A stretch of DNA of 43,201 nucleotides, taken from NCBI RefSeq assembly GCF_004348335.1, contig NZ_SMJW01000036.1:1-43201 (forward strand). The letters run 5' to 3'. This document shows positions 8,194-17,346 of this stretch, piece after piece; position 1 is the stretch's first letter, and every line of letters starts with the position of its first letter. The DNA comes from Actinomadura bangladeshensis (GTDB lineage: Bacteria > Actinomycetota > Actinomycetes > Streptosporangiales > Streptosporangiaceae). The position numbers were made by a program, and so were the translations under genes. Below the pieces are notes generated by a model. That model saw only the letters and a program-made list of their open reading frames with translations, had not been told where the DNA came from and searched no databases.

Positions 8194-8445
8194 AGCGGAG
8201 GTCACCTGTGAGGACGGCAGAACGGAACAGATGGCCGAGTACCGCCTCGCCAAGACCGCCAACCGCAGCGTCGTCGGCCTGATGAGCGAGTTCACCTACC
8301 TTGCCGAAGTCCACCGGTCCGGGGAATCGGGACCTGACCTACTCGACCTTCCCCGCATCTGGCGGCCTCTGCGCGCCCCCTTTACGCAAGGCACGTGCGC
8401 CCCGACCGCGAACTGGCGCCCTGCTGCAGACCATCCCCCTTTTGG
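8194..8445 (+). pseudogene. Decayed C-terminal fragment of a DUF6933-like protein
   Basis: From about 8231 the frame reads MAEYRLAKTANRSVVGLMSE then FTYLAEVHRSGE..DLLDL, matching the C-terminal signature of a widespread plasmid-associated actinomycete family (DUF6933 by my recollection). After DLLDL the expected continuation moves to another frame (PHLAASARPLYARHVRPDRELA), so a frameshift lies near 8345. The N-terminal half of the family is absent upstream, where a TGA closes the frame near 8191. Both losses make this a relic. Confidence 0.5.
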
Positions 8446-8474
8446 GACCGTGATCCGCCCTGGGCCGCAGCCCG

Positions 8475-9722
8475 TCACGAGGGAACCGGTACGTCTCCGA
8501 CTGCCTTGGACGTGGTCACTGAGCCGAGTGGAGCTGCCCGGAGGATGAGGAGCGAACAGGCGACGGCAAGCACGGTGAGGACACCCGCACCGAAGACAAT
8601 GATCTGCGGCCCGGCACCTTGGACGAGAGGGCCTGCAGCCAGGACGGTCACCGGCATCAGGACGTAGCTGGCGATGATGTTCCAGCTGTTCACGCGCACC
8701 AGTACCTCGGGCGCGAAGGTGTTCTGCAGGGCAGTCGTCCAGAACACGTAGTAGATCGCCGTGCAGGCGCCCGGAATGAAGGTCGCCGCCGCCAGGGCGA
8801 CCCACGGAGCCTGAACTCCCATGAGGAACATGGGGACCGCCCCGGCGGCCGGGAGCACGGCCGTAGCCAGGACCAGCCGGGACGGCTTCCATCGGGTGCC
8901 GATGAACGCGCCTGCGAGCGCGCCGACGTACTCGCAGGCGGTGACGATGCCCCAGGCTCGTGCGCCGCCGTGGCCGTCATTCATGTAGATCGGGCCGGCG
9001 ATGTCGGTGTAGCAGACCATGGCGACGATGACGGCGGTGTACTGGAGCGTCATGATCCAGACCCAGCGGATTGATGCGAACTCGCGCCAGCCCGCACGGA
9101 GCTCCCGCAAGAAGCTGGGGCTGCTAGCGCGCCAGCTCGGCGTGCGCAGGCGGCACAGGGCGAGCGCACCGACTGCGCACAGGATGCCGCGGGTGGAGGC
9201 GGCCCAGCCGGGGCCGACGACGCTGACGACCATTCCCGATGCCGACAGGCCGATCAGCAAACCGATCGAATCGGTTTGTTTGATAAGGGCGTTTCCTGCG
9301 AGTCGGCCGTTTCCGGCGAGGATGTCGGCGATGATGCCGCGGATCGTCGGCAAGAACATCGCCGTGGCGATCCCCGACAGGGTCGCAAGAGCGCAGAGCA
9401 GTGGCAGCGAGGCCTGTTCCGTCCAGAAGCACACGGCGAATGCCAGCCAGGCGACGCTGGTGATGATTTCGGCCGCTATCAGCACATGGTGGCGCCGGAA
9501 GCGGTCCCCGGCCACGCCGCACAGGACTATGAGCAGGGCGGGGACCGAGTTGCAGGCCAGCACGACCGACAGCCCGCCAGGCCCGTAACCGAGATCCATC
9601 ACGCCCCAGGCCAGGGCGAGTTGACCGAACCCGGCGCCCGCGCTGGAGACCAGCCGCGCGATGAACAACGGCGCGGTCTCAGGGCTCTTGAAGAGACTCA
9701 AGGACGAAGGTACTTTGAGCAC
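8475..9722 (-). CDS. MFS transporter
   Basis: A 415-residue integral membrane protein with about ten to twelve hydrophobic helices, starting at GTG 9722. The loop between helices 2 and 3 carries the MFS signature as GDRFRRHHVLIAAE. The N-terminal SPETAPLFIARLVSSAGAGFGQLALAWGV is typical of the MFS_3-like (enterobactin/macrolide exporter-type) group. The C-terminus is short and cytoplasmic. It is the last gene of a minus-strand cassette after an S9 peptidase gene, with 86 bases between them. Export of a small molecule or peptide is likely; the substrate cannot be told from sequence. A Shine-Dalgarno match is weak, so the exact start is uncertain. Confidence 0.85.
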   Translation of the reverse strand: MLKVPSSLSLFKSPETAPLFIARLVSSAGAGFGQLALAWGVMDLGYGPGGLSVVLACNSVPALLIVLCGVAGDRFRRHHVLIAAEIITSVAWLAFAVCFWTEQASLPLLCALATLSGIATAMFLPTIRGIIADILAGNGRLAGNALIKQTDSIGLLIGLSASGMVVSVVGPGWAASTRGILCAVGALALCRLRTPSWRASSPSFLRELRAGWREFASIRWVWIMTLQYTAVIVAMVCYTDIAGPIYMNDGHGGARAWGIVTACEYVGALAGAFIGTRWKPSRLVLATAVLPAAGAVPMFLMGVQAPWVALAAATFIPGACTAIYYVFWTTALQNTFAPEVLVRVNSWNIIASYVLMPVTVLAAGPLVQGAGPQIIVFGAGVLTVLAVACSLLILRAAPLGSVTTSKAVGDVPVPS

Positions 9723-9808
9723 CGTCGCAACCTAATGCCCGACGTACTGAGAGTTGCCCACCCTTTCTCTTTCCTTGCCAGCCTCAGGCGAGGCCCTTAC
9801 TCCAGAAG

Positions 9809-11605
9809 TCACTGGGCGAGCAGGTGACCGCGCAGGAATTGTGCGATCTCCTCGTAGGCGCGAAGTTCGTTCTTGCGGCTGGTGAAGCCGTGGCCTTCGT
9901 CGGGGAAGACTTCATAGCGGACGTCCACTCCCCTGTCGCGTAGATGTGCAACGAGTTGGTCGGCTTCGGCACGGGGTACGCGCGGGTCACGGGCGCCCTG
10001 CAGGACGAACAGTGGGGCCGTGATGGCACCGGCGTAAGTGATCGGTGAGCGTTGGGTCAGGTAGTCGACGTCGGTGTCGGGGTCGCCGAGAACGGCGGAG
10101 ACGAAGTGCTTCCAGGTCGGCGGGCATGCTCGCGCCAGTGTGACCAGGTTGGTGGGGCCGCATAGGGAGACGCCGGCGGCCCACGGGTAGGGCAGGCGCG
10201 CCAGGCAGGACAGTGCGGCGAAGCCGCCGTAGGAACCGCCCATGACGGCGATGCGGTCGCCGTCCAAGTCGGGCATGGAGCGCAGGTAGCGGGCGGCGTG
10301 GTCGAGGTCGTCCAGGTCGCAGCCGCCCCAGTTGCGGTAGATAAGTTTCTGGTGTGCGGCTCCGTATCCGGTGGAGCCGGCGATATTGGGGGCGAAGACC
10401 GCGATGCCCTGGTCGAGCAGGTGCTGGTAGAGACCCGAACGCAGGTAGGCGGGGCGCTCCTGGGCCTCGGGGCCGCCATGGATCGACAGCAGCACCGGGT
10501 TCGGGCCAGGTGCGTGCGGCCGGTAGAGCAGGGCGTGGATACCACGCCCACCCGATGCCGGATAGACGACCGGTTCGGGCTCGACAGGCTCGATCACGCG
10601 AAGTGCGGGCGGGCGAGCGTCAGTGAGGTACCGGAACCCGTCCTTTGCGTCCAGGACGGCGATCTCGTTGGGGCGAGTGGCTGTGTCCAGCAGCAGGACG
10701 ACCGGATCGGCGCCGGGTGCGAGAGCAAGCGCGTTGATCACACCGGACGGTATGTCCGGGAGCGCTTGGACGGTGCCGGCCTGGAGGCCATGGAGGATGG
10801 AGCGGCCGTCCACATTGACCGACCACAGCAGCGTGTCGTCGGCGGCCTCGATGCCTTCGACATCCCATTCATGGTGTGAGATGGGTTCAAGGCTCTCGTC
10901 ATCCAGGCTGTAGCGGGCGGCGGCGATGTACTCGCCCCAGATGTCGGTGCGCAGATAGAAGCCGGAGGAGTCGGGGATCCACGGGCCTGGCTCGAAGAGT
11001 CCGTCTCCATATGTCGCGGTCACGCACTTCGCCTCCGCATTGGCCTCTTGGAGGTCGATGAGGTATGCGGCGACCTGAGTATTGGATCGAAATCCAGCGG
11101 TCAGCAGCCATCGGCCGTCCGGCGAGATGCCCGTTGGTTCGAACACCACTCCGGGCGGTGGTGTGATGCGCCGCTCGGAGTTATCGGCCAGATCGCGGAC
11201 GAGGACGTCTTGAACCGTCGCGTCTCGGTCGTTGGCGGCGTAGGTCAGGTAACGACCGTCAGCGTCGAAGGGCGAGGCCGCCAGAACTCGCTGGCATTCG
11301 GGGCCGGAGCTGATCTCGGTGGGGTGCTCGTCCTCCAGCCCCATCCGGTAGAGCCGGTACTGCTCGTCGCCTTCTCGGTCGGCGGTGAACACCAGGCTCT
11401 TGCCGTCCGGCGCCCACGCGATCTGCCGGACGGCCTGATCGGCGAGATCGGTGACCCGGCGAGGCTCGCCACCAGCGACCGAGACGATCCACAGGTCGAA
11501 CCGTCCGCCAGCGTTGCTGGAATACGCCACCGTGCCGGCGTCTGGGGACAGGGCGAGGGTGGGCTGAAAACCTTGCCGGGGAACGAAGTCGCGGTATTCA
11601 GGCAT
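9809..11605 (-). CDS. S9 family prolyl oligopeptidase-like peptidase
   Basis: A 598-residue protein with an N-terminal beta-propeller of WD40/TolB-like repeats (LSPDAGTVAYSS, WAPDGKSLVFTAD, ISPDGRWLLTAG) to about residue 350, then an alpha/beta hydrolase domain. The catalytic triad is visible: S458 in GGSYGG, D540 in GARDPRVP and H572 in DEGHGF. The oxyanion segment is LSIHGGPEAQERP. There is no signal peptide, so it is cytoplasmic. Such enzymes cleave short peptides or acyl-amino acids. GAGAGG lies just before the ATG. It sits between a LuxR-type regulator and an MFS exporter on the same strand. A role in processing or inactivating a peptide or small molecule that the neighbour exports is inferred. 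Confidence 0.9.
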   Translation of the reverse strand: MPEYRDFVPRQGFQPTLALSPDAGTVAYSSNAGGRFDLWIVSVAGGEPRRVTDLADQAVRQIAWAPDGKSLVFTADREGDEQYRLYRMGLEDEHPTEISSGPECQRVLAASPFDADGRYLTYAANDRDATVQDVLVRDLADNSERRITPPPGVVFEPTGISPDGRWLLTAGFRSNTQVAAYLIDLQEANAEAKCVTATYGDGLFEPGPWIPDSSGFYLRTDIWGEYIAAARYSLDDESLEPISHHEWDVEGIEAADDTLLWSVNVDGRSILHGLQAGTVQALPDIPSGVINALALAPGADPVVLLLDTATRPNEIAVLDAKDGFRYLTDARPPALRVIEPVEPEPVVYPASGGRGIHALLYRPHAPGPNPVLLSIHGGPEAQERPAYLRSGLYQHLLDQGIAVFAPNIAGSTGYGAAHQKLIYRNWGGCDLDDLDHAARYLRSMPDLDGDRIAVMGGSYGGFAALSCLARLPYPWAAGVSLCGPTNLVTLARACPPTWKHFVSAVLGDPDTDVDYLTQRSPITYAGAITAPLFVLQGARDPRVPRAEADQLVAHLRDRGVDVRYEVFPDEGHGFTSRKNELRAYEEIAQFLRGHLLAQ

Positions 11606-11635
11606 GCACGCCTCTCTGATGAGGTCGGGGGGTGG

Positions 11636-12637
11636 TCAAGGGATCCAGCCGCGTCGCACAGCAGCGGCCCCGGCAGCGAAGTGGTGATGGTAGAAGCCGA
11701 GCTTCTCCCGGATGGTGGCCGCGTCCCGACGCACCGTGGTGACGCTCACGCCGGTTCGCTTGGCGATGCTCGCCTCGGTGAGTCCTTCTGCGAGCATGCT
11801 CAAGACCTGCCTCTCGCGCGGCTTCAGCGGGCTCTCGGGGTTCGCGGCACCGAAGGGAATCGCACGCTCCCACAGCAGCTCGAAATACTCACGCAGCGCC
11901 GCGGCGATCACCGACGATCGGATCAGCAACGCGCCCGACATCCCGGTCGGTGTCAACGGGAGCATGGCGATCGCCTCGTCCGCCAACTTCATCTTCATAC
12001 CGATCCGCGGCAGCAACCGGGCCTCTTCCCCGGCTTCAACGGCAATCTCGATCGTCCTGACGCCGACGGGATGCTCGGCACAACTCGTCTCGTACAAGGC
12101 CCGGCACCGGACGTGCCCCTCAAAGGACGGTGGAGGCGGAACAGCGGTCAGCTCATCCATCGGCCGCTCAACAGACTGGTTGTCCATCGTCATCCAGTCG
12201 TGCCGCGCGGCCGTGATCAACGAACGCGACACGTTCCCGATCTCCTCGCGATCAGTGATGATCCGCACCAGACGGTCGCTCGACTCGTCCACGATCGGGC
12301 TTGCCCACGGATTTGTTTCCGCCATCCGTCGCTGTCCGGCCAGCAGCCGTTCCTGATCGGCCACCAGCCTGCGGGTCAGAGCAGCGAGGGTGCCCTGTAG
12401 GGCCAGGTCCGGCGGGACGGGCGCCAGCCGCGGCGGCAGCGCCGGCCCAGACGACTGCACGTGCGCCATCCCCGCGGCGATCAAGGCCTCGACGCGCTCG
12501 GCACCGCCCAGCAGATCCGCCCCATCGCTCTCCGAGCACCACCCCTGTGCCAACAGCCGGGTGTAGGACGCCAGCAGCTCGTCCGGGACGAGGTCCTTCA
12601 GCAGCCGTTCGGCCGCCTCCTTGGCCTCAACGACCAT
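11636..12637 (-). CDS. LuxR-family transcriptional regulator
   Basis: I chose ATG 12637 because GGAGGT lies seven bases upstream; a longer in-frame GTG start at 12655 is less likely. The 333-residue protein ends in a clear LuxR-type helix-turn-helix (about 265-325): LKPRERQVLSMLAEGLTEAS then IAKRTGVSVTTVRRDAATIREKLG. The N-terminus looks like a TrmB-style winged helix (LVPDELLASYTRLLAQGWC), and the middle is a sensor-like region. No phospho-receiver domain is seen. It is 30 bases upstream of the S9 peptidase gene on the same strand and probably controls that peptidase-MFS cassette. Regulators of this build are often found beside peptide natural-product genes. Confidence 0.85.
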   Translation of the reverse strand: MVVEAKEAAERLLKDLVPDELLASYTRLLAQGWCSESDGADLLGGAERVEALIAAGMAHVQSSGPALPPRLAPVPPDLALQGTLAALTRRLVADQERLLAGQRRMAETNPWASPIVDESSDRLVRIITDREEIGNVSRSLITAARHDWMTMDNQSVERPMDELTAVPPPPSFEGHVRCRALYETSCAEHPVGVRTIEIAVEAGEEARLLPRIGMKMKLADEAIAMLPLTPTGMSGALLIRSSVIAAALREYFELLWERAIPFGAANPESPLKPRERQVLSMLAEGLTEASIAKRTGVSVTTVRRDAATIREKLGFYHHHFAAGAAAVRRGWIP

Positions 12638-12912
12638 CCCACCACCTCCGGACACAGAGAGTAGCGATAAGGGGCGGAAGAGTTACATGACCGGCGGGTG
12701 AGTGTTTCGCGCCAATGAGCAGATGTGATCACCACCTGAGGCACGCACCGGAACCTGCTATGCCATCGAACCAACGGCTGGCAGGGTGCCCCACCAGCGG
12801 CTCTCCGGCGTTGATCACTTCTGTCCAACGCGGGTTTCGCTCACTCCCTCACTGGCCGCTGCCCGGTTCCATCGAGCTCACCAGCAAGAACCGAACCGAC
12901 ACGGGAGCCACG

Positions 12913-13674
12913 ATGACGAGCATCTCCATCCCCACCTGCCACGGCTGCGACCAGCTGACCACCCGCAGCACCCAGCAGGCCCGCCGCCCACGAATCGCCA
13001 TCGCACGGAGCAACAACGGCCACCGCACCCTCTGGCCTTCGCTACGGACGCTCGCAACTCAACTCCGCGCCATCTTCGGCACCTGCGGCGCGAACAACCG
13101 GCCCAGCCGACAGGCGCCTCCTCATGACAACACCAGCAGCAAGGCGAACATTCTGGCCCGAGCCTTCGGACACCCCGACGGAGCCGGCTTCATCGGCCCA
13201 GGCGCCGACGCTCTCCTCCGCGGCCTGTTCACCGAGGCGCTCGCCAGCCAATCCGAGGTCGCACAGGTCATCACGACGCGCACCGACCTCGACCGCCTAT
13301 TCGGTGACGCCTTCGACGAATCTTCGGCCAGCGCCCATGCCCCTCGCCTGCACATCATGGACAGCCTTGAGGACGCCATCGAGCACCTCGAACTCGAAGC
13401 CGAGATGGTCAAAATGATCAGCGCAAGCAGCGCCGCGTCCAGCAACGCCCCCGCGTTCGTCTGGCTCGCCACCCCGGGTCCAGACGCCGACGTCGTCCAC
13501 GAAACCCTCCGTCACTGGCCCGACAAGAACCTCCTGGCACTCCTGTCTGGCCCATGGCCCTACGGCCCAACCCACCTGATCGAGCAGACCGGGCCCCGCC
13601 CTCGACCCAACAGCCCACTCCCTCTACCGACACCGCAGGAAGCGATCAAGCGACTCACCACCGGGCGCCGATAG
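12913..13674 (+). CDS. C-terminal-domain-only homologue of a LysM/BTAD-type regulator
   Basis: A 253-residue protein starting at ATG 12913 with GGGAG about five bases upstream; the open frame continues 5' without a better start. Residues 1-75 are basic and low-complexity. From about 80 it resembles the C-terminal region of large actinomycete LysM/BTAD transcriptional regulators: GFIGPGADALLRGLFTEAL, then TTRTDLDRLFG, then PRLHIMDSLEDAIEHLELE. FVWLATPGPD and NLLALLSGPWPYG follow. The OmpR-type DNA-binding and BTAD parts of those regulators are absent, so it is a stand-alone or truncated piece. The full-length proteins commonly flank integrative-element transfer genes. Its function alone is unknown. 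Confidence 0.6.
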   Translation: MTSISIPTCHGCDQLTTRSTQQARRPRIAIARSNNGHRTLWPSLRTLATQLRAIFGTCGANNRPSRQAPPHDNTSSKANILARAFGHPDGAGFIGPGADALLRGLFTEALASQSEVAQVITTRTDLDRLFGDAFDESSASAHAPRLHIMDSLEDAIEHLELEAEMVKMISASSAASSNAPAFVWLATPGPDADVVHETLRHWPDKNLLALLSGPWPYGPTHLIEQTGPRPRPNSPLPLPTPQEAIKRLTTGRR

Positions 13675-13726
13675 CTCACAAAGTCCGGACATGCCGACGA
13701 GCGGATGTTCCAGACCGGTCGCGTGT

Positions 13727-14405
13727 TTAACAGAGTTTGCAGTAGTCGGGGCAGTCGGTTGAGGGCACGCCCTTGCCATACATGGCGCCCACGATGTCCT
13801 GAACGTCCTCTCTTCGGATGTTCAGGTGGGCGATCTGGTCTGGTTCGGTGATCGGTGGAGGCAGCGGCTTCAGCGGGCGGGCGTTGGCGATGCCCTGATG
13901 CGGGCGATGCTCGTTGTAGAAGGTCTCGACCTCGCGGAGGGCGTGGAGCAGGTGCCGCTGGTTCCAGATCAGAGTCCGGTCGAGGAGTTCGCGGCGGCAG
14001 GTCTGCACCCACCGTTCCATCACCGCGTTCATCCTCGGCATCCGTACCCCGGTCAGCACCGTCTGGATGCCAGCATCGGCCAGGACGGCGTCGAACAGGT
14101 CGGGGAACTTGCCGTCGCGGTCGCGGATCAGGAACCGTGTCCGGCAGCAGGCGTCTTCTAGGTCCATGACCAGGTTCCGGACCGCCTGGGCCACCCAAGC
14201 CGCGTTCGGGTGGGCGGTGGCGCCCAGAACCCGGATGCGCCGGGTGTGGTGCTCGATGACTGCGAACACGTACATGCGGGCGCCGGTGAGGGTTACGGTC
14301 TCCAGGAAGTCACACGCCAGCAGCACTTCGGCTTGGGAGCGCAGGAATCCGGTCCAGGTGGTGAGGGCACGCTCGGGCGCCGGATCGACGTCGGCGTCGT
14401 TGAGA
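13727..14405 (-). pseudogene. DDE transposase remnant, IS copy 1 (both ends lost)
   Basis: A rve/integrase-core transposase fragment from GLNDADVDPAPERALTTW (near 14403) to about LNIRR (near 13813). It contains [14 protein letters not shown] (first Asp), [11 protein letters not shown] (second Asp region) and MNAVMERWVQTCRREL (Glu). It is closely similar to the copies at 18402-19240 and 19368-20132. Similarity to those copies stops at 14403 on the 5' side and about 13813 on the 3' side. Beyond that the frame continues into unrelated residues (EDVQDIVGAMYGKG) until 13727. The N-terminal third and both terminal inverted repeats are missing, so it cannot move by itself. Confidence 0.8.
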
Positions 14406-14655
14406 CCTCGTCCGGGCCGGCGGCCGAGCCGATGATCCTTCCCAAGGTCGCCTCGTCGGGATCGAGCGGCGGGAACTGTGACACGTCTTTGAAGGCGTCG
14501 CTGCCGACGTCGGTGACCTGACTCCGATAGAGGATGATGTGGTCCTTGCCGGGGATGATGTGCTGATCGCCATGGTCAAAGCCGCCGAGGAGCTGCTCGA
14601 TCTGCTCGCCGCGGCGCAGTGCTCCGCTCGCAAAAGACGGGGTCAGATGCCGCAT
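14406..14655 (-). pseudogene. Truncated hypothetical protein joined to IS copy 1
   Basis: An ATG at 14655 opens a coding-like frame (MRHLTPSFASGALRRGEQIE, GKDHIILYRSQVTDVGSDAF, PPLDPDEATLGRIIGSAAG). It runs straight into the transposase remnant at about 14405 and then continues out of frame with it. I take this as the first 80 or so residues of a gene cut by insertion or deletion. The family is not recognised. Confidence 0.35.
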
Positions 14656-15333
14656 TCAGGGTCTCCGTTCGTCGTCGGGCAGGCACCCCGCATCGACGCG
14701 GCCAGCCAGATGAATCATGACGCCTTCGGGATCCATTCCAAGGCAGCCGCCTGCCCACAGCACAAGCGCTGTCCTCCACGCCTACGACGCCAGCGGCCTC
14801 AAAGTCACTCGCACCTCCGCCCCACGAACTCCCAATGTCCTGGGCGTGGCCGTCCCACGCACTGACCGTGCTGGCCGCGGAGGCGACACTAGCCACTCCA
14901 GCTCCGCAACACCGAACTGCGGGTCGCGACGCTCCGTGTTATCAGCCAGGCCGTCCTCACCGACGTCAGTCATCCTGCGTCCCGGCGGTATCTGGCCATG
15001 CCACCAGCATGCGCCCGCCCAACAGCCAATTTTCCCTGGTTAGCGAGGACGGCGCATTCCTGGCTTCCAACTGCTTTCATCCTGTCCGTGAAAAGACTGG
15101 CTTCTAGGTGAGCTGAAAGGGAGTTTTCCCAGGTAGTGACGCGTTCAGCAGTATGGCCGATTCTGGCCTGGGGGTGGCCGCAAAGCCAGTAGGTGGTTCA
15201 CCTTTAGAGAGCCGCAGTGGCTCCCCTGGCGACGTCGTTCACCGTCGCACGGGCATGTGCGGAAAGCGTGTCCATAAGGTCGCCGGAACTTGCAGGCTCC
15301 AGGCGTTCCGCGTCCGCGATCGGGAGGAGCCCG
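14656..15333. other. Intergenic, no gene called
   Basis: About 680 bases between the IS copy 1 patch and the TIR-like operon. Short frames exist on both strands but none has a convincing ribosome site together with protein-like composition. A peptide near 14780 (AVLHAYDASGLKV) faintly recalls a beta-propeller fragment. The promoter of the downstream operon should lie here; I cannot place -35 and -10 boxes with confidence. Confidence 0.4.
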
Positions 15334-17346
15334 ATGAGTCGACAGAACGACATCGAAAATCCTCTCGAGGGAAGCGGAGCCCTGGTGCCGACGCCGCCCG
15401 CAGAGGGGGAGCGGCGGGGACGCTTGCTGCGCAGGGGGCTTGTGTACGGCAGTGTTATCTGCCTGCTGCTCGTCCTCTCGGCAGCGGGGATCCTCACTGC
15501 TCCCGAACCGGACCGGCCTGGTCCCTCCGAAGACCGGTTGATCCTCGATGGCAGGGCGGTGCGGGCTGGGCGGCCCTCTCCCGACCGTGTGGTCACCAGC
15601 CGACCCGTGTCGATCAGCAAGAGCGCGCCCGAGAACCGCTGCAGCCAATCGGCCCGCGGGTGGACGAAGAGCGCGGGCACCGACGATCTGCTCGTCGTCA
15701 TCGACCGCTGCACGCCGTTTGCCTGGGCTGCATACGTTCAGCACCTGATGCTCGACGGCGCACGTGAGAACAGCCGCGTGCAATTGCGGTCTCTGCCAGG
15801 AATGCATGGCGCGACGATGGTCCAGGTGGTACTTGCCGCGCCCGAGCGGCTGAGCAGTGTCAGGGCGTACACCTCCGTGCTGTGGCGCAAGGGCCAATAC
15901 GTGGCACGGGTACGAACGGGGTCCCGGTCATCGACACCGCCGCCTCTCACGCCCGACGTTATGCGTCTGGTGCACGAACAGAACGCGAAGCTGCCCGGCA
16001 CTCCAGGGCCTGGGCTGCGGTCCGTCGACACCAGCGCCGACAGCGCCTTCCTGAGGTCGACAGAGAGATGGATTGTTCCGGGTGCACTGTTCTTCTACGC
16101 GGTAGCGAGCCTGATCGGCTGGGGCCGCGACCGGTCGGCGCGGCAGAGAGCGGATGGGTGGCCACCCAGCCTGCCGGGGGTGCGCGCGGTGGAGGTGACA
16201 CAGCGCGCACGACGGCTGGCCACGGGTTCCGGTATCCAGCGCTGGATCGTCACAGTGTTCTTCTTCGCCACGTTCGCGACGGTCGCGAACAACATTCTGT
16301 TGGGCGTGGTCCTCAGTGTCCTGGGCTCCTACGGCCTCAAGCTCGGGCGCCTCTACCGTCCGGGCCGCGAGGATGTATGGGGCAGGCAGGCGCAGGCCAA
16401 ACTCCTGACGGGCAAGCGCTCGTCCCAGGCGATGGGGCTCGCGATAGCCGCAGCGCTCCTGCTGGCGGTGAGCATGATCGGGTTGCTGATCATCCCGCCG
16501 CTGGTCGTCCAGTTCGCCCGAGCGGGATATGTCGAGTCGTTCTGGCGCTGGAACCCCGTCATCGTCGCCGACAGCGGCGGGCTGGAACGCCTGGTCCGTG
16601 TGGTTCCGGTGCCGATCACGCTGGGTTGGCTGGCGGTCGCCGCCTTCGCCCTCTTCCAGGTGAACGAATGGTCGTTCCTCGCCGCGCGCCGCCGCTCTAC
16701 TCTGACCGTCGAAGAGAGACAGAACAGAGACCCTCGTCCCCCGATCGTGTACCTGCGGAACTTCGCCGACGACAGGCTCACCATCCGCACCGCGCCGCTC
16801 ACCCGGCTCAGTTTCCTGGAGAAGCTCAGCCTGCGGCAGCGGGAGTCGTTCGAGGAGGTCATCGTCCGCTATCTCCAGGCCTACGGACCGGTGATCGCTG
16901 TCAGCGACCCGGACCGGCCCAGCACCGTTCTGGGCGCTGCTCATGTGGTCCTGCCCCACGATGGCTGGAAGAAGACGGTGGCGGGCTACATCGAACGGAG
17001 CGCTCTCGTCGTCGTAGGGGCCACGCCGATCGGCGCGACGGACGGACTCCACTTTGAACTCGGCACCATAGCCCGCAGCGGAGCCCTCGACCGCACGCTG
17101 CTGCTGCTCGCGCCGCGCGGGCTGGCCGAACGGTTGCGGGGGTGGCGGCGGTTCCGCCGCAGCGCCGCGGCGTTCGGCATCCCGGAACAACTGGAAGACC
17201 AGGCGGGCCGGCTCCTAGTGGTCCGACACGGCGCCGATGGCTGGACGGCCTACCACGCCGACCGCCGAACCGACTGGTCGTACGCGGTCGCGCTGGCTCA
17301 GTCCGCCGATGACATCCTTCTCCCACAGGCCGGTGGTCAGCGGTGA
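15334..17346 (+). CDS. Multi-pass membrane protein with TIR-like C-terminal domain
   Basis: ATG 15334 follows GGGAGGAG and gives 670 residues; the upstream extension of the frame is not needed. TM1 lies at 36-54. An outer loop of about 190 residues follows, with C103 and C126 possibly paired. TM helices lie near 246-264, 303-335, 367-394 and 425-445. The cytosolic domain (468-670) starts with PPIVYLRNFADD, then SFEEVIVRYLQAYGPVIAV, then WKKTVAGYIERSALVVVGAT, then DGLHFELGTI (E575). That order of strands and helices, with Glu in a W/F-E-L helix, resembles TIR-like folds. A paralogue of this domain is encoded at 21769-22761. The next gene overlaps by four bases (GTGA). I infer a membrane sensor or NAD-dependent effector; enzymatic activity is unproven. 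Confidence 0.82.
   Translation: MSRQNDIENPLEGSGALVPTPPAEGERRGRLLRRGLVYGSVICLLLVLSAAGILTAPEPDRPGPSEDRLILDGRAVRAGRPSPDRVVTSRPVSISKSAPENRCSQSARGWTKSAGTDDLLVVIDRCTPFAWAAYVQHLMLDGARENSRVQLRSLPGMHGATMVQVVLAAPERLSSVRAYTSVLWRKGQYVARVRTGSRSSTPPPLTPDVMRLVHEQNAKLPGTPGPGLRSVDTSADSAFLRSTERWIVPGALFFYAVASLIGWGRDRSARQRADGWPPSLPGVRAVEVTQRARRLATGSGIQRWIVTVFFFATFATVANNILLGVVLSVLGSYGLKLGRLYRPGREDVWGRQAQAKLLTGKRSSQAMGLAIAAALLLAVSMIGLLIIPPLVVQFARAGYVESFWRWNPVIVADSGGLERLVRVVPVPITLGWLAVAAFALFQVNEWSFLAARRRSTLTVEERQNRDPRPPIVYLRNFADDRLTIRTAPLTRLSFLEKLSLRQRESFEEVIVRYLQAYGPVIAVSDPDRPSTVLGAAHVVLPHDGWKKTVAGYIERSALVVVGATPIGATDGLHFELGTIARSGALDRTLLLLAPRGLAERLRGWRRFRRSAAAFGIPEQLEDQAGRLLVVRHGADGWTAYHADRRTDWSYAVALAQSADDILLPQAGGQR

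Noticed and set aside
14717-15043. Possible beta-propeller gene fragment (VLHAYDASG)
   Set aside because: A single nine-residue resemblance with no supporting blocks on either side.
15882-17190. Two long ORFs (plus and minus) overlapping the TIR-like gene
   Set aside because: Low-complexity, out-of-frame shadows; the membrane/TIR-like frame has motifs, a ribosome site and operon overlap.
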